Made by a program: the position numbers and the translations under genes. Shown here one piece after another: positions 12,640 through 24,100 of a DNA stretch of 64,000 nt. The notes beneath the pieces are model-generated. The model ran no database searches, had not been told where the DNA came from, and saw nothing but the letters and a program-made list of their open reading frames with translations. Positions within the stretch are counted from its first letter, which is position 1, and the number at the start of each line of letters is the position of its first letter. The stretch is from contig CP141140.1 of the NCBI GenBank assembly GCA_035235625.1, positions 38,807,351 through 38,871,350 on the forward strand, given 5' to 3'. This stretch comes from Saururus chinensis (lineage: Eukaryota; Streptophyta; Magnoliopsida; Piperales; Saururaceae).

Positions 12640-15600
12640 TGGTATTTAATTAATGAGACTATGCAGTTTTGCCAAAATTATCGACCTACAAATTTATGAC
12701 TATGCTACTAACTTTCCATGCTCCAAATGTCTTAGAATTTTTACAACAGGATCATAACATGCATATCAATCCATCAAGAAAAGAAGCAACCAAAACACAT
12801 ATGTTTTCATCCTTAAACACACTTCTAAACATGGAAACTGAAAATGGTGTTAATGTACTGTGCATATCCCAAAAAATAATAAACACATATTATTATAGAA
12901 AATCCAAAATAGGAATATGTTCTCGACATTATAATAAACTTCTAGAAAAATTATGAGAGAAAAAATCAAATTAAAAGTATCTAAAACGTAGTCATGGATC
13001 CATAATAGAAACTATACCAAATTCAAGCATTTCACTAATTACATATTAATATCTCAAAGAGGATTATCAAGTCATATAGTTATTATTCATTAAAAAGCAT
13101 GATCAACATCCTTAAATAGGGTGCTAATGTAATAAATCAATCTCAAAACTAAAACCCCTTATCTCTAGGGTAAATAAACTCCTCAAATTTTCCTAAATCA
13201 GAATATTCCTATTCCAAAAATTAATATTTTCCACAAGATCTAAGCATAAAATATTATTTCTACCAACTAGAGGCTTGTAACTATGATAACTATGAAATTT
13301 TAAGTACTTTCTTCACTCTAATGACTTCTAAACATGAAGCACAAGGTTTTACATAAAAAAAAGGTTCTAGGGTTCTACAAATTATATTAAATAAAAAAAT
13401 TAGCGGCTTTGATAGAAGAAGACATGTGAATTATGATTAATCATGAAGGACCTTTAATTTCCCATTAAAACTCAAAAAATTAAAGAAAAAATGATCAAAT
13501 TAACTCACCTTGAGAGAATTTAGGGCACCAAAATTCTCAGCTAATTCCAAAAAGCTCCAAAAACTCTCTCATTAAGGCCCTTATAGGATATTTATAGGTT
13601 ATAGGGATTAGGGTTCCTAATCCCTATAAGAACATAAGTATCCTTATGTTATGTATTGGTTTATTGTCATGATCAAAACAATGTTGTGAAAAATATATTT
13701 TGAGTCAAGTTATAGTATGAAGATGAATTTATGAAGGTGGAATGAAAGGAAAACTCAAATCCGTGTTTTCGTTTTGTAAAAACACGTACACACATCACAT
13801 TCACGCACTTTAGGGTAAAAGAGACCTTAGGTGAAAGAATGATGAAGATTGAATATTTAAATAGTAAAAATAAAAATTATGACAAAACAATCATTCATTT
13901 TTGTGAACTGATCTATAGGCACCTGAAATCACAATGTGTAAAACAAAGCCGAGAGTTAGCGATTGATTGTCTTGATGAAATGATCGATCGGCTGAAGATT
14001 TGTGAAGAAAAATACAATGAGCGATCAATTGCCATGTGAAAACAATAGATCACTAGAGCGGCTAGTTACCTAATTTAAGTTTTTCTAGTTTGGTTTTGAT
14101 TCCAAATTGGAGGCTTATTCCTTTTTGGATTGGGAATCTATAAAAAAGGATTAGAACATGAGAGAGGAGGAGAGAAGACTAGAGAGCTTGTGTGGAGTTT
14201 CTCTAATGAAATTTTGAGAGAGTTGTATTCTAGATTGAGAAAATCCCAACCATAAAAAAAAGTGATTAGAGGTGAGATTAGTGCACAAAACACATGGTAT
14301 TTGCTGAAGTTTATTGTTGAAAAGATCAAATGAATAGAAGATTCATTCTAAGGGAAGATAAAATATCTATGCTGATCAAGAGAGCATAAAGGAGAAAAAG
14401 ATCAAGTTATGTCAATAAATAACCAAGTAGTGGTTGATTCATAATTCAAAAGTGGTGTGAAGATCTAGCCAGTTTGAAGAAAAAGAACGAGTTTTTTGTC
14501 TATATAATCGATTATTTTGTATCTTATGTTTACATAGTGTATAGTTGATCTGGACAGAGTCTCATGGTTCTTTCCTAGTTGGGTTTCTACATAAAAAATT
14601 CTTGTGTGTTTTGTTTTCTAATTTGATTGCGAATTTTTTATTATAACACATTGGAATTAGGAAGTTTAATTTGAACAAAATTTTGTGTTTGTTTTGTTTA
14701 AATAGGGAATATAAATCTTGTAACTTAAATGTGAGTTAGAGACACTTTATTTTCTTGATTTGTCTGTCACACACATAGTCTAACAAACCAACAATCGCCC
14801 TATGACTTGGGCTACTAAACCATCCTTGGGCAACTCAAATTGGCTCCCAATTCCCTATTCCTGTTATTCAACTTGAATGAGCCTAAAAGGCTAAGTAAAA
14901 GGTCCAATTCTAGGTCAAATTCAAGTAATCAAGTCTGGTGCATGTAGTACAACTTAAACTAGTCATAACTCACTCATCCGAACTCTAATTTGTGCATTCT
15001 TGGTAAAGTTTCAAAGCACTTTCTATTAAGTTTCTAACCATACCTCAACTCAACCTACTCAAGGAGTTATTTAATTAATAAGGTTAAAGAATTATTTTTT
15101 TTTAATTCTTACATGTGCTCCACTAGATAATTTAGAAATTCTCGGATCTTACATCCTCCCTTTTTAAGAATTTCATCTTGGCAATTTGCCACTACCAATA
15201 TTTGACAAGTTTGGCCTTCTATTCACCATCTCTAGGGTTGCACACTAATTTCACTCGAACATTAGCTTCTGTTGTGCACTCACTTTAAAGAATCACCACT
15301 AGGCAGAATGTCTCTGGGTGTGCATGTAAAAGTGCATGTCTCAACACTAGTACTCACATCCCATACTATGAGTATTTCATGATGTCACATAAACAATTTC
15401 TACTATGCACGAGCACAACAAACCTTAGAGCTATCCATTGACATTTTGTCTCATACCACAAGTGTTAAGATGGTTTATCCTTAGTTGTTCCACTACCCTT
15501 TTAACATGCTTGCCTAGGAGTTCAACAAATACCAAGAGTCTACCTGAAACCCCTCAATTCTAACTATATCATAATCTTCAAATGACTTCAAACGTGCAGT
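12640..15600 (-). repeat. Dispersed repeat family R1, long copy A (interrupted)
   Basis: 12,640-13,635 and 14,795-15,600 together match 16,380-18,730 in the same order. Shared blocks include TCGACCTACAAATTTA / TTGACCTACAAATTTA, CCCTTATAGGATATTTATAG, GGATTAGGGTTCCTAAT, CATCCTTGG(G/C)CAACTC, CATAACTCACTCATCCGAAC and the CTACTATGCA(C/T) block near 15,400. The match is broken at 13.64-14.79 kb by an LTR-like insertion. No gene was recognised. Identity was judged by eye at about 75-80%. Confidence 0.65.
13647..14785 (+). mobile_element. LTR-like insertion within repeat R1 (fossil)
   Basis: The segment is present in R1 copy A and absent from copy B. It starts TGTTATGTATTGG and ends AGTCTAACA, giving TGTTA/TAACA ends. 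It has a TATA-like motif (CTATAAAAAAGG near 14,139) and a GA-rich transcribed-looking stretch after it. This fits a solo LTR of about 1.14 kb. No convincing target duplication was found at these exact ends, so they are approximate. It also holds a GATCGATCGG motif, as does the solo LTR near 40.2 kb. Confidence 0.5.
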
Positions 15601-16380
15601 TAAGAAAATTAATTGTCAAAATATATGTGTTCATCAAAATGGATAAATATAACACGAACCATGAAATCTTAAATATGAATTTTATGTAACATTAAGCGTC
15701 TTTGATACAATGACTATCAAGCATATTCTCATACATGTAACACATAGAATCATTGTCAACTATGTAACATGATTATGATTTTTAAATATACATTCATGAG
15801 GTTCTAATGCTAAACATCCCAATCAATATGTGTACATGATCTAGATCATAAACATAGTTTAATCATAACAAATGACGAGGATGGAAATTAATTCCCAAAG
15901 ATCATACTCTCCTGACCCCTTACAAAGTATTTATGAGATCTCAAAATAATCTTAGTTAGCCTAGGTATATTTATATTCTAATTATAAAGTTGAAACTTTA
16001 GTTTATATTACTTCGTAGTAAGAGTTTATTATGCCTCCCAAGGTAATGAGTTCAATACTCATAACCTTAATTCTCTTTTTAAGGTATTTTGGTCACTTTT
16101 TATGTTCTTAAAGCCTTTTAGTGATTCCTCTAAATATTAGGGTCACAAATTCCTAAATATGTTGTTCATTAACTAGTAGTATTAGTTTATCACGTAAGTA
16201 ATGAACCAAAATCATAAATATAATTGCCTCAGTGAAAACCTAAAGGCATTGTCAGAAATTCTTATGATTTATTGATAATTCCCACAATATCTCATTTTAT
16301 GAGTGCACCATGTGCCATAATAGGCATCATAGGTTTAGTTACAATATAAATAAATATCATATAAAAATAAGTACAAAAAA
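15600..16380. other. No recognisable gene; AT-rich
   Basis: Nothing coding or structured was recognised. It lies between the two long R1 copies and is probably the same family's less conserved part. Confidence 0.35.
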
Positions 16381-18730
16381 TAATTTTTGTTATTTAATTA
16401 AAGAAACTGTGCAATTCCGCTAGAGATGTTGACCTACAAATTTACAACTATGTCATTGACTTACCATGTTCTAAACAACTTAAAATTTTTAGAAAATGCT
16501 CATAAACTTATATAAATCAAGAATAGAAGGAACAAAAAATTATACGTTTTCATCCCTAAACATACTTGTAGACACGTAAATAGAAAAATGTATTACTATA
16601 CAACGCATAGCCCATAAAATATAATAAATATATATTATTCTGAAAAAATAAGAAAAATTTGGAATAGACCTAGACATGATAATATACTTCCAAAAAAAAT
16701 TTGAGAGAAAAAATTAAAGTCGAAGTAAAAACGTAGTTGTGAATCCAAAATTGAGACTACAACATATTCAAGCAATTCACTAATCACATATTATTATCTC
16801 AAAGAGGAGAATCAAGTCATATAGTCATTATTCACCTAAAAACATGAACAACATCATCAAAGAGGGCGTTAATGCAATAAATTAATCTCAAAACTAAAAC
16901 CCCTTACCTCTAGGGTAGTGAAACTCCTCAAATCCTTCCAAATGAAAAAATTCATATTCCAAATATTAAGGCTTCCCATTAAATCTAAGTAAAGAATATG
17001 ATCTCTACTAACTAGAGGCTTGACTATGATAAGTATGAAATTTTGAATATGTTCTTAAGTCTAATGACTTCTAAACACGAAGTACAAGGTTTTACATTGA
17101 AAAAAAAGGCTCTAGGGTTCTACAAATTGCATAAAATAAGATAACGTTGGGGGTTTTGATAAAAAGAAGATATGCGAATTATGATAAATATTGAAGGACC
17201 TACAATTCCCCATCACAACTCAAATGATTAAGGAGAAAATGATCAAATTAACTCACCTTAATAGAGGCTAGGGCACCAAAATTCTTAGCCAATTCCAAAA
17301 GCTCTCCCGTTAAGGCCCTTATAGGATATTTATAGGTGATGGGGATTAGGGTTCCTAATGCCCCTAGGACTTGGGCAAGTAAATCATCCTTGGCCAACTC
17401 GAATTGGCTCCCAATTCCCTATTTCTATCACTTAATTTGAGTGGGCCCAAAAGGCTAAGCAAAATGCCAAATTCCAATACTAACTCAGGCAATTGGGTCC
17501 AGTGCATATAATACAATTTCAACAAGTCATAACTCACTCATCCGAACTTCTATTTGCACACTCTTGATGGTATTTTGAAGCTCTTTCTATCTAGTTTTTA
17601 ACCATACTAGTCTCAACCCTAAAATTAACTTAATCAGGGATTTATTTGATGAATAATGTTAAAGGGTCAAATTCCTTAAATTCCTAAATGTCCTCCATTA
17701 AATAATTAGGAAATTCCTAGATCTTATATCACTCACATTGGGTTCCTGGGTAAGATCACCTCATCAATTCATAGGCCTCACTGCCGATGACCAGTCGACA
17801 TGCAAGTACTGCATGCATGCAAGAGTATTGTTCATCCTCTTCCTTTTGTCGGAGCAGTCATTAACGTGTCGATGACCTAACCTGTGATTAGAAAATTAAG
17901 AAAAAAAATTCTTTTTTCATATCAAACAAATTTCATTGAATAAAATTTGATAAAAATCATCTCAAAATATAATATTAAGCCATTTGAGACACACCATGAA
18001 CATTAAACTTCTCATATTCCGAATATGCCATGAAAGTACCTTAAAAACAAGTTATACTTCAAAATAAACAATTCACAAGTTCATGATTATCAAGAAATTG
18101 AAGACAATTAATTGTTTTCTTAAAATCAAATGAAGATTGCAATCCAGTGTGAGTCTTCCTCTCGATCTGTACTTAAACTCTAGTCTCCGGCATTAGGACT
18201 CTTATAAGACTCCCTTCTCTTTCCCAATTCCAATTTTTCACTATATTATCATCGAAATAACTACTTATGAAGTCTTGTAATCACAAAACTACCTCATTTT
18301 TTGAGATAACTGATGCATGCAGTTTTCATCGAAAACCCATCAATGTGTCAATGTCTATCGATGGTGACAAATGTGATTTCATCGGTAAGTCACCTACACG
18401 TCGGTTGTCACTGACGATCAAAAAATAAAATTTTAAACTTTTAGTAAAAAGATGTATTTTCCTTTTTGAGAACACAAGGTGTCACACCATGATTATTTCT
18501 TGATGCTAAAGAAGTAATCTCTACTATGCATTAGTGCAACCAACCTTAAAACTTTCTATTAACACATTGTCTTGCACACCACACATGTCTAATGGTTTCT
18601 CCTTGGCAGTTTTTACCACCCTTCTTAACATGTTTAGATGGGAGTGCTTCAACCTTAGAGTTGACCACAAAACCCATCAACTCTAACTAGTTACAAATTT
18701 TTAGACGACTTCAAACTTGTTAGAAGAAGG
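16380..18730 (-). repeat. Dispersed repeat family R1, long copy B
   Basis: This matches copy A (12,640-15,600) without the LTR-like insertion. 17,750-18,490 carries extra sequence with CGGTAAG and CACCTCA words shared with 9,840-9,960. No gene was recognised. Confidence 0.6.
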
Positions 18731-18959
18731 CCTGATCTACCAACTATGACGACCCAAAATTTCAAAATCCTTTTTACAAAGAGCACATGTTGCAAATCAC
18801 AAGCACATCCTATAAGTCGGTGGTCAGGCTACAGTCGACTAGAGATGACCATATCTGACCACATGATCACCTCCATCGCAAAGGTGCTGTTGGAGGGAGA
18901 GCGTCAAGTAGCTGCTCAAACTGATGCTGCTAACTCAAACTCCACCTACCTTCGACTTT

Positions 18960-19165
18960 AATTTCAAATGACTATATCTTTCTCATCTAAACTCTGATTC
19001 ATATGTTCTAGGTGATGGTTTAGAGCTCTTTCTGGCTACTTTTTATTGATTAGGTCTCATACTCCTTGTAATTTGAAAGTTATTCTACTAAGGTCCAAGG
19101 GTCAAACTCAATACTTTCTACGTGGCCATGTTGGGAAACTTAAAGAAATTTTCAGATGTTACACT
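18960..19165 (-). repeat. Dispersed repeat family R1, short copy
   Basis: Contains TTAGAGCTCTTTCTGGCTAC, AAGTTATTCTACTAAG, TCAAACTCAATACTTTCTA and TTTTCAGATGTTACA in the same order as 5,838-5,990. Confidence 0.5.
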
Positions 19166-19229
19166 ATCCAAGCAACATGTTCACACTAAATTGTTACTCT
19201 CATATGTGGGAAAAATCATTAAACACTCC

Positions 19230-19726
19230 AAGAATACTATGTGGGATTTACTCCCATTGTCCATCTGTGTCCATGCCCACATTTATATAGGGCAGTCATT
19301 TTTTCATGTTTGGGGCAAACACAAACATAAACATAGATTTAAACTAACTTTTTGTGTGCTCTAATAGGTAGTTGTGGATATGGACATATAATTGTTTGTG
19401 TCCAGCATTTTTTTAATCGTAACAGAGGTCTTAGAAATTTAAATAATAAAAATGGCTATGTACCATGTTAGGACTTGGGCTAACATTCTACATAAGTACT
19501 AAATAAAGGTAAATGATAAAAAAATAAGAATCTAGTAGCTACTGACAATCATGGTTGTGCTTTTTAGTATATTTATGTGTTCTTTGTGTTTGCCCGTGTT
19601 TGTAGTAAATGAACCTCAACAAAATACAATGCAGACCATGGTAGACACAAATGAAGAGATATGCATATAGAAGACAAACAGGAATAATTTTTTGTCCCTA
19701 TCTGTTTTCGTGCATGAGCACTCCTA
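19230..19726 (-). mobile_element. Possible third copy of the hAT-like MITE seen at 33.8 and 35.3 kb
   Basis: Read on the minus strand from 19,726 the sequence begins TAGGAGTGCTCATGCACG, then AAAACAGATAGGGAC. This follows the terminal sequence of the MITE at 33,799 (TAGGGGTGTTCACGGAC, then AAAATAGACACAGATA). The other end is not clear, so the left boundary is a guess. Confidence 0.35.
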
Positions 19727-19937
19727 AATAATTCCCACTTTCACCAACATATGCAAACATTTGTGCTCTAGATCGTGTAAAGTGAGAGTGGCACTCTGAG
19801 GGTAGGAGTGAAACTTTTAAGGGTTAGACTGTTAGCATGAACCTATTTGACCGGTAAAAATGTGGGTTAGAGCCAAAATTTCTATGATCAAGCCCTAAAA
19901 ATCTCTAGCTATTTAAGGCTTGAACTAGGGTCGAGGG

Positions 19938-20514
19938 CAGGGCCAGCTCAACACAACTTGAGGCCTAAGGTAAAAATTTTAACATTTAATACAATTATAA
20001 TAATATATTTAATTAATAAATAATTTTATTCAAAAATTTCATTTTGAAGAGAAATTTCTAATGAAGTTTTTGTCAATTTTCAATTATAGGTATGATTATA
20101 AATTGTAACTTTAAGAACCTTCTTTCTAAATAACAACTATGTGTAATATCAATAAACAAATATTAGAAAGCTCCTTCATGGGGTAAGGTAGTTTATGACT
20201 TTAAACCTTTAATTCCTTGCAAAAGATTATTGGGTTTATTGGCTTATTGGTAAACATGATATCCTATTTAGCCATTTATATAATCCAAAACAATAGACAT
20301 TATATTAAAAAAAAGCAACATCATTAATACTCTAAACATAAGAGTACATTCATTTGGAAAATAATCTAATATTTACTATTGTTTAGAATTTTAATTGGTA
20401 TGGCCCATTCTATTATATAAGACACATACTTATAAAGGTATGAGGGGGCCTTTATGTTTTCTGGGGCCTTAAGCAGCAGCCAACCTAAGTTGCCTGAGCC
20501 TCTAGCCGACCCTG
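19938..20514. mobile_element. Non-autonomous hAT-like element
   Basis: The termini are imperfect inverted repeats: CAGGGCCAGCTCA at the left and, read inward on the other strand, CAGGGTCGGCTAGA at the right. Each is followed by related AACTTGAGGCC / CAACTTAGG blocks. Flanking 8-mers GTCGAGGG and GCCAAGGG match at 6 of 8 positions, as a decayed 8-bp target duplication would. Length is 577 bp, with no transposase and an AT-rich interior. CAGGG ends and 8-bp duplications are typical of hAT elements. Confidence 0.6.
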
Positions 20515-20965
20515 GCCAAGGGGCCTTTAGGCCCCTTTGGCCTGCTCTCAAGTTTATAATAATATTTTATACATTCTTTTAATAGTACGTCAAAAAAAAA
20601 GAGAAATTAAGAAGGTTATATGCTTTGAGAAAGTTTAGGAGATCTTAAACTCACAAGTCATAATGATTAGTGGTAAATAATCACATTACAACTAATCACA
20701 TTTACAGCTAAAGATATATATTATCTTATGTCCTTACTTGATAATTAGAGATTTTTTTATAAAAAATAATTTTTAATAAAAAATATTTATAAAAAGGCAG
20801 GCCTGAGCATGCTAAAAAGTAGGCTAGGGCTAGACTTTTAAAAACCCATCTCAAAAAACAACTGGGCGAGGGCCAGCTCAGCACAACCCAACCCGGGGGG
20901 TGTGGGGTATTTCTGTTGGAGTAAATAATTTCTCCAGGCATAGCCCGAAGTCAGCTCAATCGGCG

Positions 20966-21014
20966 TTTAGTTAGGAGCGTTTCCGTGCGTGTTTAGTTAG
21001 GAGCGTTTCCGTGT
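20966..21014 (+). promoter_or_regulatory. 24-bp tandem duplication upstream of WDR83
   Basis: TTTAGTTAGGAGCGTTTCCG occurs twice back to back about 180-230 bp upstream of the WDR83 start codon and is followed by GTGTGCGCGCGC. The GC content rises here from AT-rich repeat DNA to a GC-rich promoter and first exon. It may be a duplicated promoter element, but no known plant motif was assigned. Confidence 0.4.
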
Positions 21015-21192
21015 GCGCGCGCAAAGGTCCCTTTAAAGAAATTGGGTTCGGCTTTTAGAAAAAAAAAAAGAAGGGAAAATTAGAATAGGGTTCTCGATTC
21101 CGGTCCGGGTCAGCTCTTGATAGCTGGAGCCTGGAAGCGTCTTTCAAGCTCAGACGGGTGCCTGCTGGGGAGTGGGGGACTGCACCGGTGAT

Positions 21193-24100
21193 ATGGCTGG
21201 CGAAGCTGGAGCGCTGCCGACGAAGGAGATGGCCGTACTGCGTGGGCACGAGGGCGGCGTGCTGGCGGCGCGGTTCAACGCCGACGGAAATTACTGCCTG
21301 AGCTGCGGCAAGGACCGGACGCTCCGCCTCTGGAACCCCCATCGCGGTACCCACATCAAGACCTACAAAGCACACGGCCGGGAAGTTCGCGACGTTCATG
21401 TCACCTCGTATGGGAACCCCCTCTCTATTCAGCTCCTTCCCTTCCACATTATACATTCACCTATATTGATTTAAACTTGTTTTTTCTAAGTTAATTTATT
21501 GTTATTTTTTCTTCAGTTTTATTATGTAATTTAAAATTGGTTGATTGAAGCCTTTGAGGCAGTTTATGTTTATATTGGCCGTGTGGGTTTTTAAGAACAA
21601 TGAGTTTGAGGTAGTTTTTGTACAATTTGGGTTCAAGGATCTTTGAAAATGATGTGACTTTTAAGGTAGTTTATGCTCAATTTGGGCTCAGGGGTGTTTT
21701 GTATAATGTATGTTTTTTGTAGTTCTCCATGATAAAATGGTAAATGCCAGATGAGTTATTAAGAAATGAAATACATCAATTGTTTTGTGTACATCAAATG
21801 TGAATAAATCATTTTCTTTTCAAACTAGTCCTTTCCTTATTATGATTTTTATTGCAGAAACAAGATACTCTTGTAGCTTAGTTTGAACATTAGCTTGTCT
21901 GTTAACTGTATTTTGGAGTCTTTTGGGAGCTTTCTAGCCTTGTGATGACCAAATAAATAATTGTTACAGGGACAACGCCAAGCTATGTTCTTGTGGTGGT
22001 GACAGACAAATTTTCTATTGGGATGTTTCAACTGGACGGGTAATTAGGAAATTTCGCGGCCATGATAGTGAGGTTAGTTCTCGGCTCAGATATAGACAAA
22101 TGCATATTTAGAGCTGGACGATAGAATAGAGTTCATGTTGCAGTCCCCATATAATTTGTATATGATTGATGAATGATGATGCCACTGTAATAATGACATA
22201 CTGAAATATTTATAAGTCATAAATAGTAAATGACCATTATGATTACTGATATGATTTAATAACTATGTTATAGGTAAATGAAAGTTATTCAATCATATGT
22301 TTTTTGAACTCATTTGACCTCTATTTAGTTCCTGCAGTTAACAATATAAGTAAACTGATAGGTAAATGGTAATTTGTGGTTGATTCAGCTGCTATATATA
22401 GTCTTAATTTATGAGATATAAAGCAGGTAGTGTCCAAACGCTTGTGTTTGTGGGCAAGTCTATCATTTACAGGAATGCATATCTGGACCCCTTTAATGTA
22501 TAAAAGATATTTTCCCTGGCCATTGTCGTATAAAGTTTGTGTCCAACAATTTTTTAATATGAACAAGTAAAATAAGCTGTACACCAGAATTTCCTTGCTT
22601 TATTTAATAATTAAAGCTTGCTTAGAGCTTCCTTGCACAGGGACATTACTTTCTGCAGCAGTATCTAGTAATTCCACGTTTAATATTCTTTTTTTTCTAT
22701 TAGGTGAATGCAGTAAAATTCAATGAACATGGGTCAGTGGTGGTGTCAGCAGGATATGATCGCTCTGTTCGTGCTTTTGACTGCAGGTCTCACAATGCAG
22801 AGCCGATACAGGTTTATCTCTCTGCCAAAACTTACATCAATAGGTTTAAATATATCCCAAATAAGTATATTAGTACAAGAAATAATGGATGATGTTTACA
22901 GATTATCGATACATTTTTAGACAGTGTGATGTCTATTTGTTTGACAAAAAGTGAAATCATTGCCGGTAGTGTTGATGGGACTGTGCGCACCTTTGATATC
23001 CGTATTGGTAGGTAAGTGAGGGTACACCAATTCCTTAAGTGTCATTTAGGAACTTATCTTTCTATTTACTTCTCTAGAAGTCAGTTTCTTAAGAATGTAC
23101 CAATGTTGTGCAAAAGGATATTGGGCTCAGATTCTAGGCATGGTATGATGTACATGATAATAGCTTCTTATAGGTTTATTACACACTCTTTGGCCTTCTT
23201 TCTTTTCCTTCATTGTTCTAGCTAGGTACATCTGTTCAATCAGTGGCAAAATTGACGAGTGATATAATCTTCTATAAAACTAACCAACTTATAGGCTGAA
23301 GTGCTAGTTTGTCCAATAAACTTACTTTAACCCTCTCTGTCTATATATCAGGGAAATAATCTCTGTTTATTTTAACTATTTTTATAAATGAGATCATCGC
23401 GAAGGCATTGATTACGTAAGGCTCTTTGTCCATGTGTCAGGGAAATCTCTGACAACTTGGGGCAGGCTGTCAATTGCATTTCCTTATCGAATGATGGTAA
23501 TTGTGTCTTAGCAAGTTGCTTGGATTCAACTCTACGTCTCGTGGATAGGTAAAATTTCTTTCATTTCTTGCTGCTATTAGGTATATGTTTTCTTTTTTTA
23601 ATGTCTGCTGCACATTCATACTACAGAACAACTGGGGAACTTCTGCAAGAATACAAGGGTCACACTTGCAAGGTCTGAAACCTAGCATGCAACTTGGCAA
23701 CAACATATTTTTGGTTTCTTTAGCCATATAATGCATTAATTGGAATGACACCTTTTCTGTCTTTAACAAAAACTTTTGAACGATTCCTACCATTAACAGT
23801 CTTACAAAATGGATTGTTGCCTGACCAACACTGATGCTCATGTAACTGGTGGATCAGAAGACGGATATATTTTCTTTTGGGATCTGGTTGATGCATCAGT
23901 CACTTCCAAATTCCGCGCACATGCATCAGTGGTAATCTTTAACTTTCTCCTCCAAGATTGGCCATATGATTTACTTGTCACAGAAGGGAGATTTTTCTTT
24001 TCTGAATTCAAGACAGAATTATTGATAAACATACACACTTCTATGCTGTACGAGGACAGTACCTACTTACCAAGTAGAGGATGATAATTGGAAACTTTTG

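Noticed and set aside
21055-21456. 133-codon minus-strand frame over WDR83 exon 1
   Set aside because: Antisense shadow of the GC-rich first exon. The sense frame is clearly the conserved one.
23470-23841. 123-codon minus-strand frame opposite WDR83 exons 5-7
   Set aside because: It is the antisense shadow of conserved WD40 exons and crosses their splice sites.
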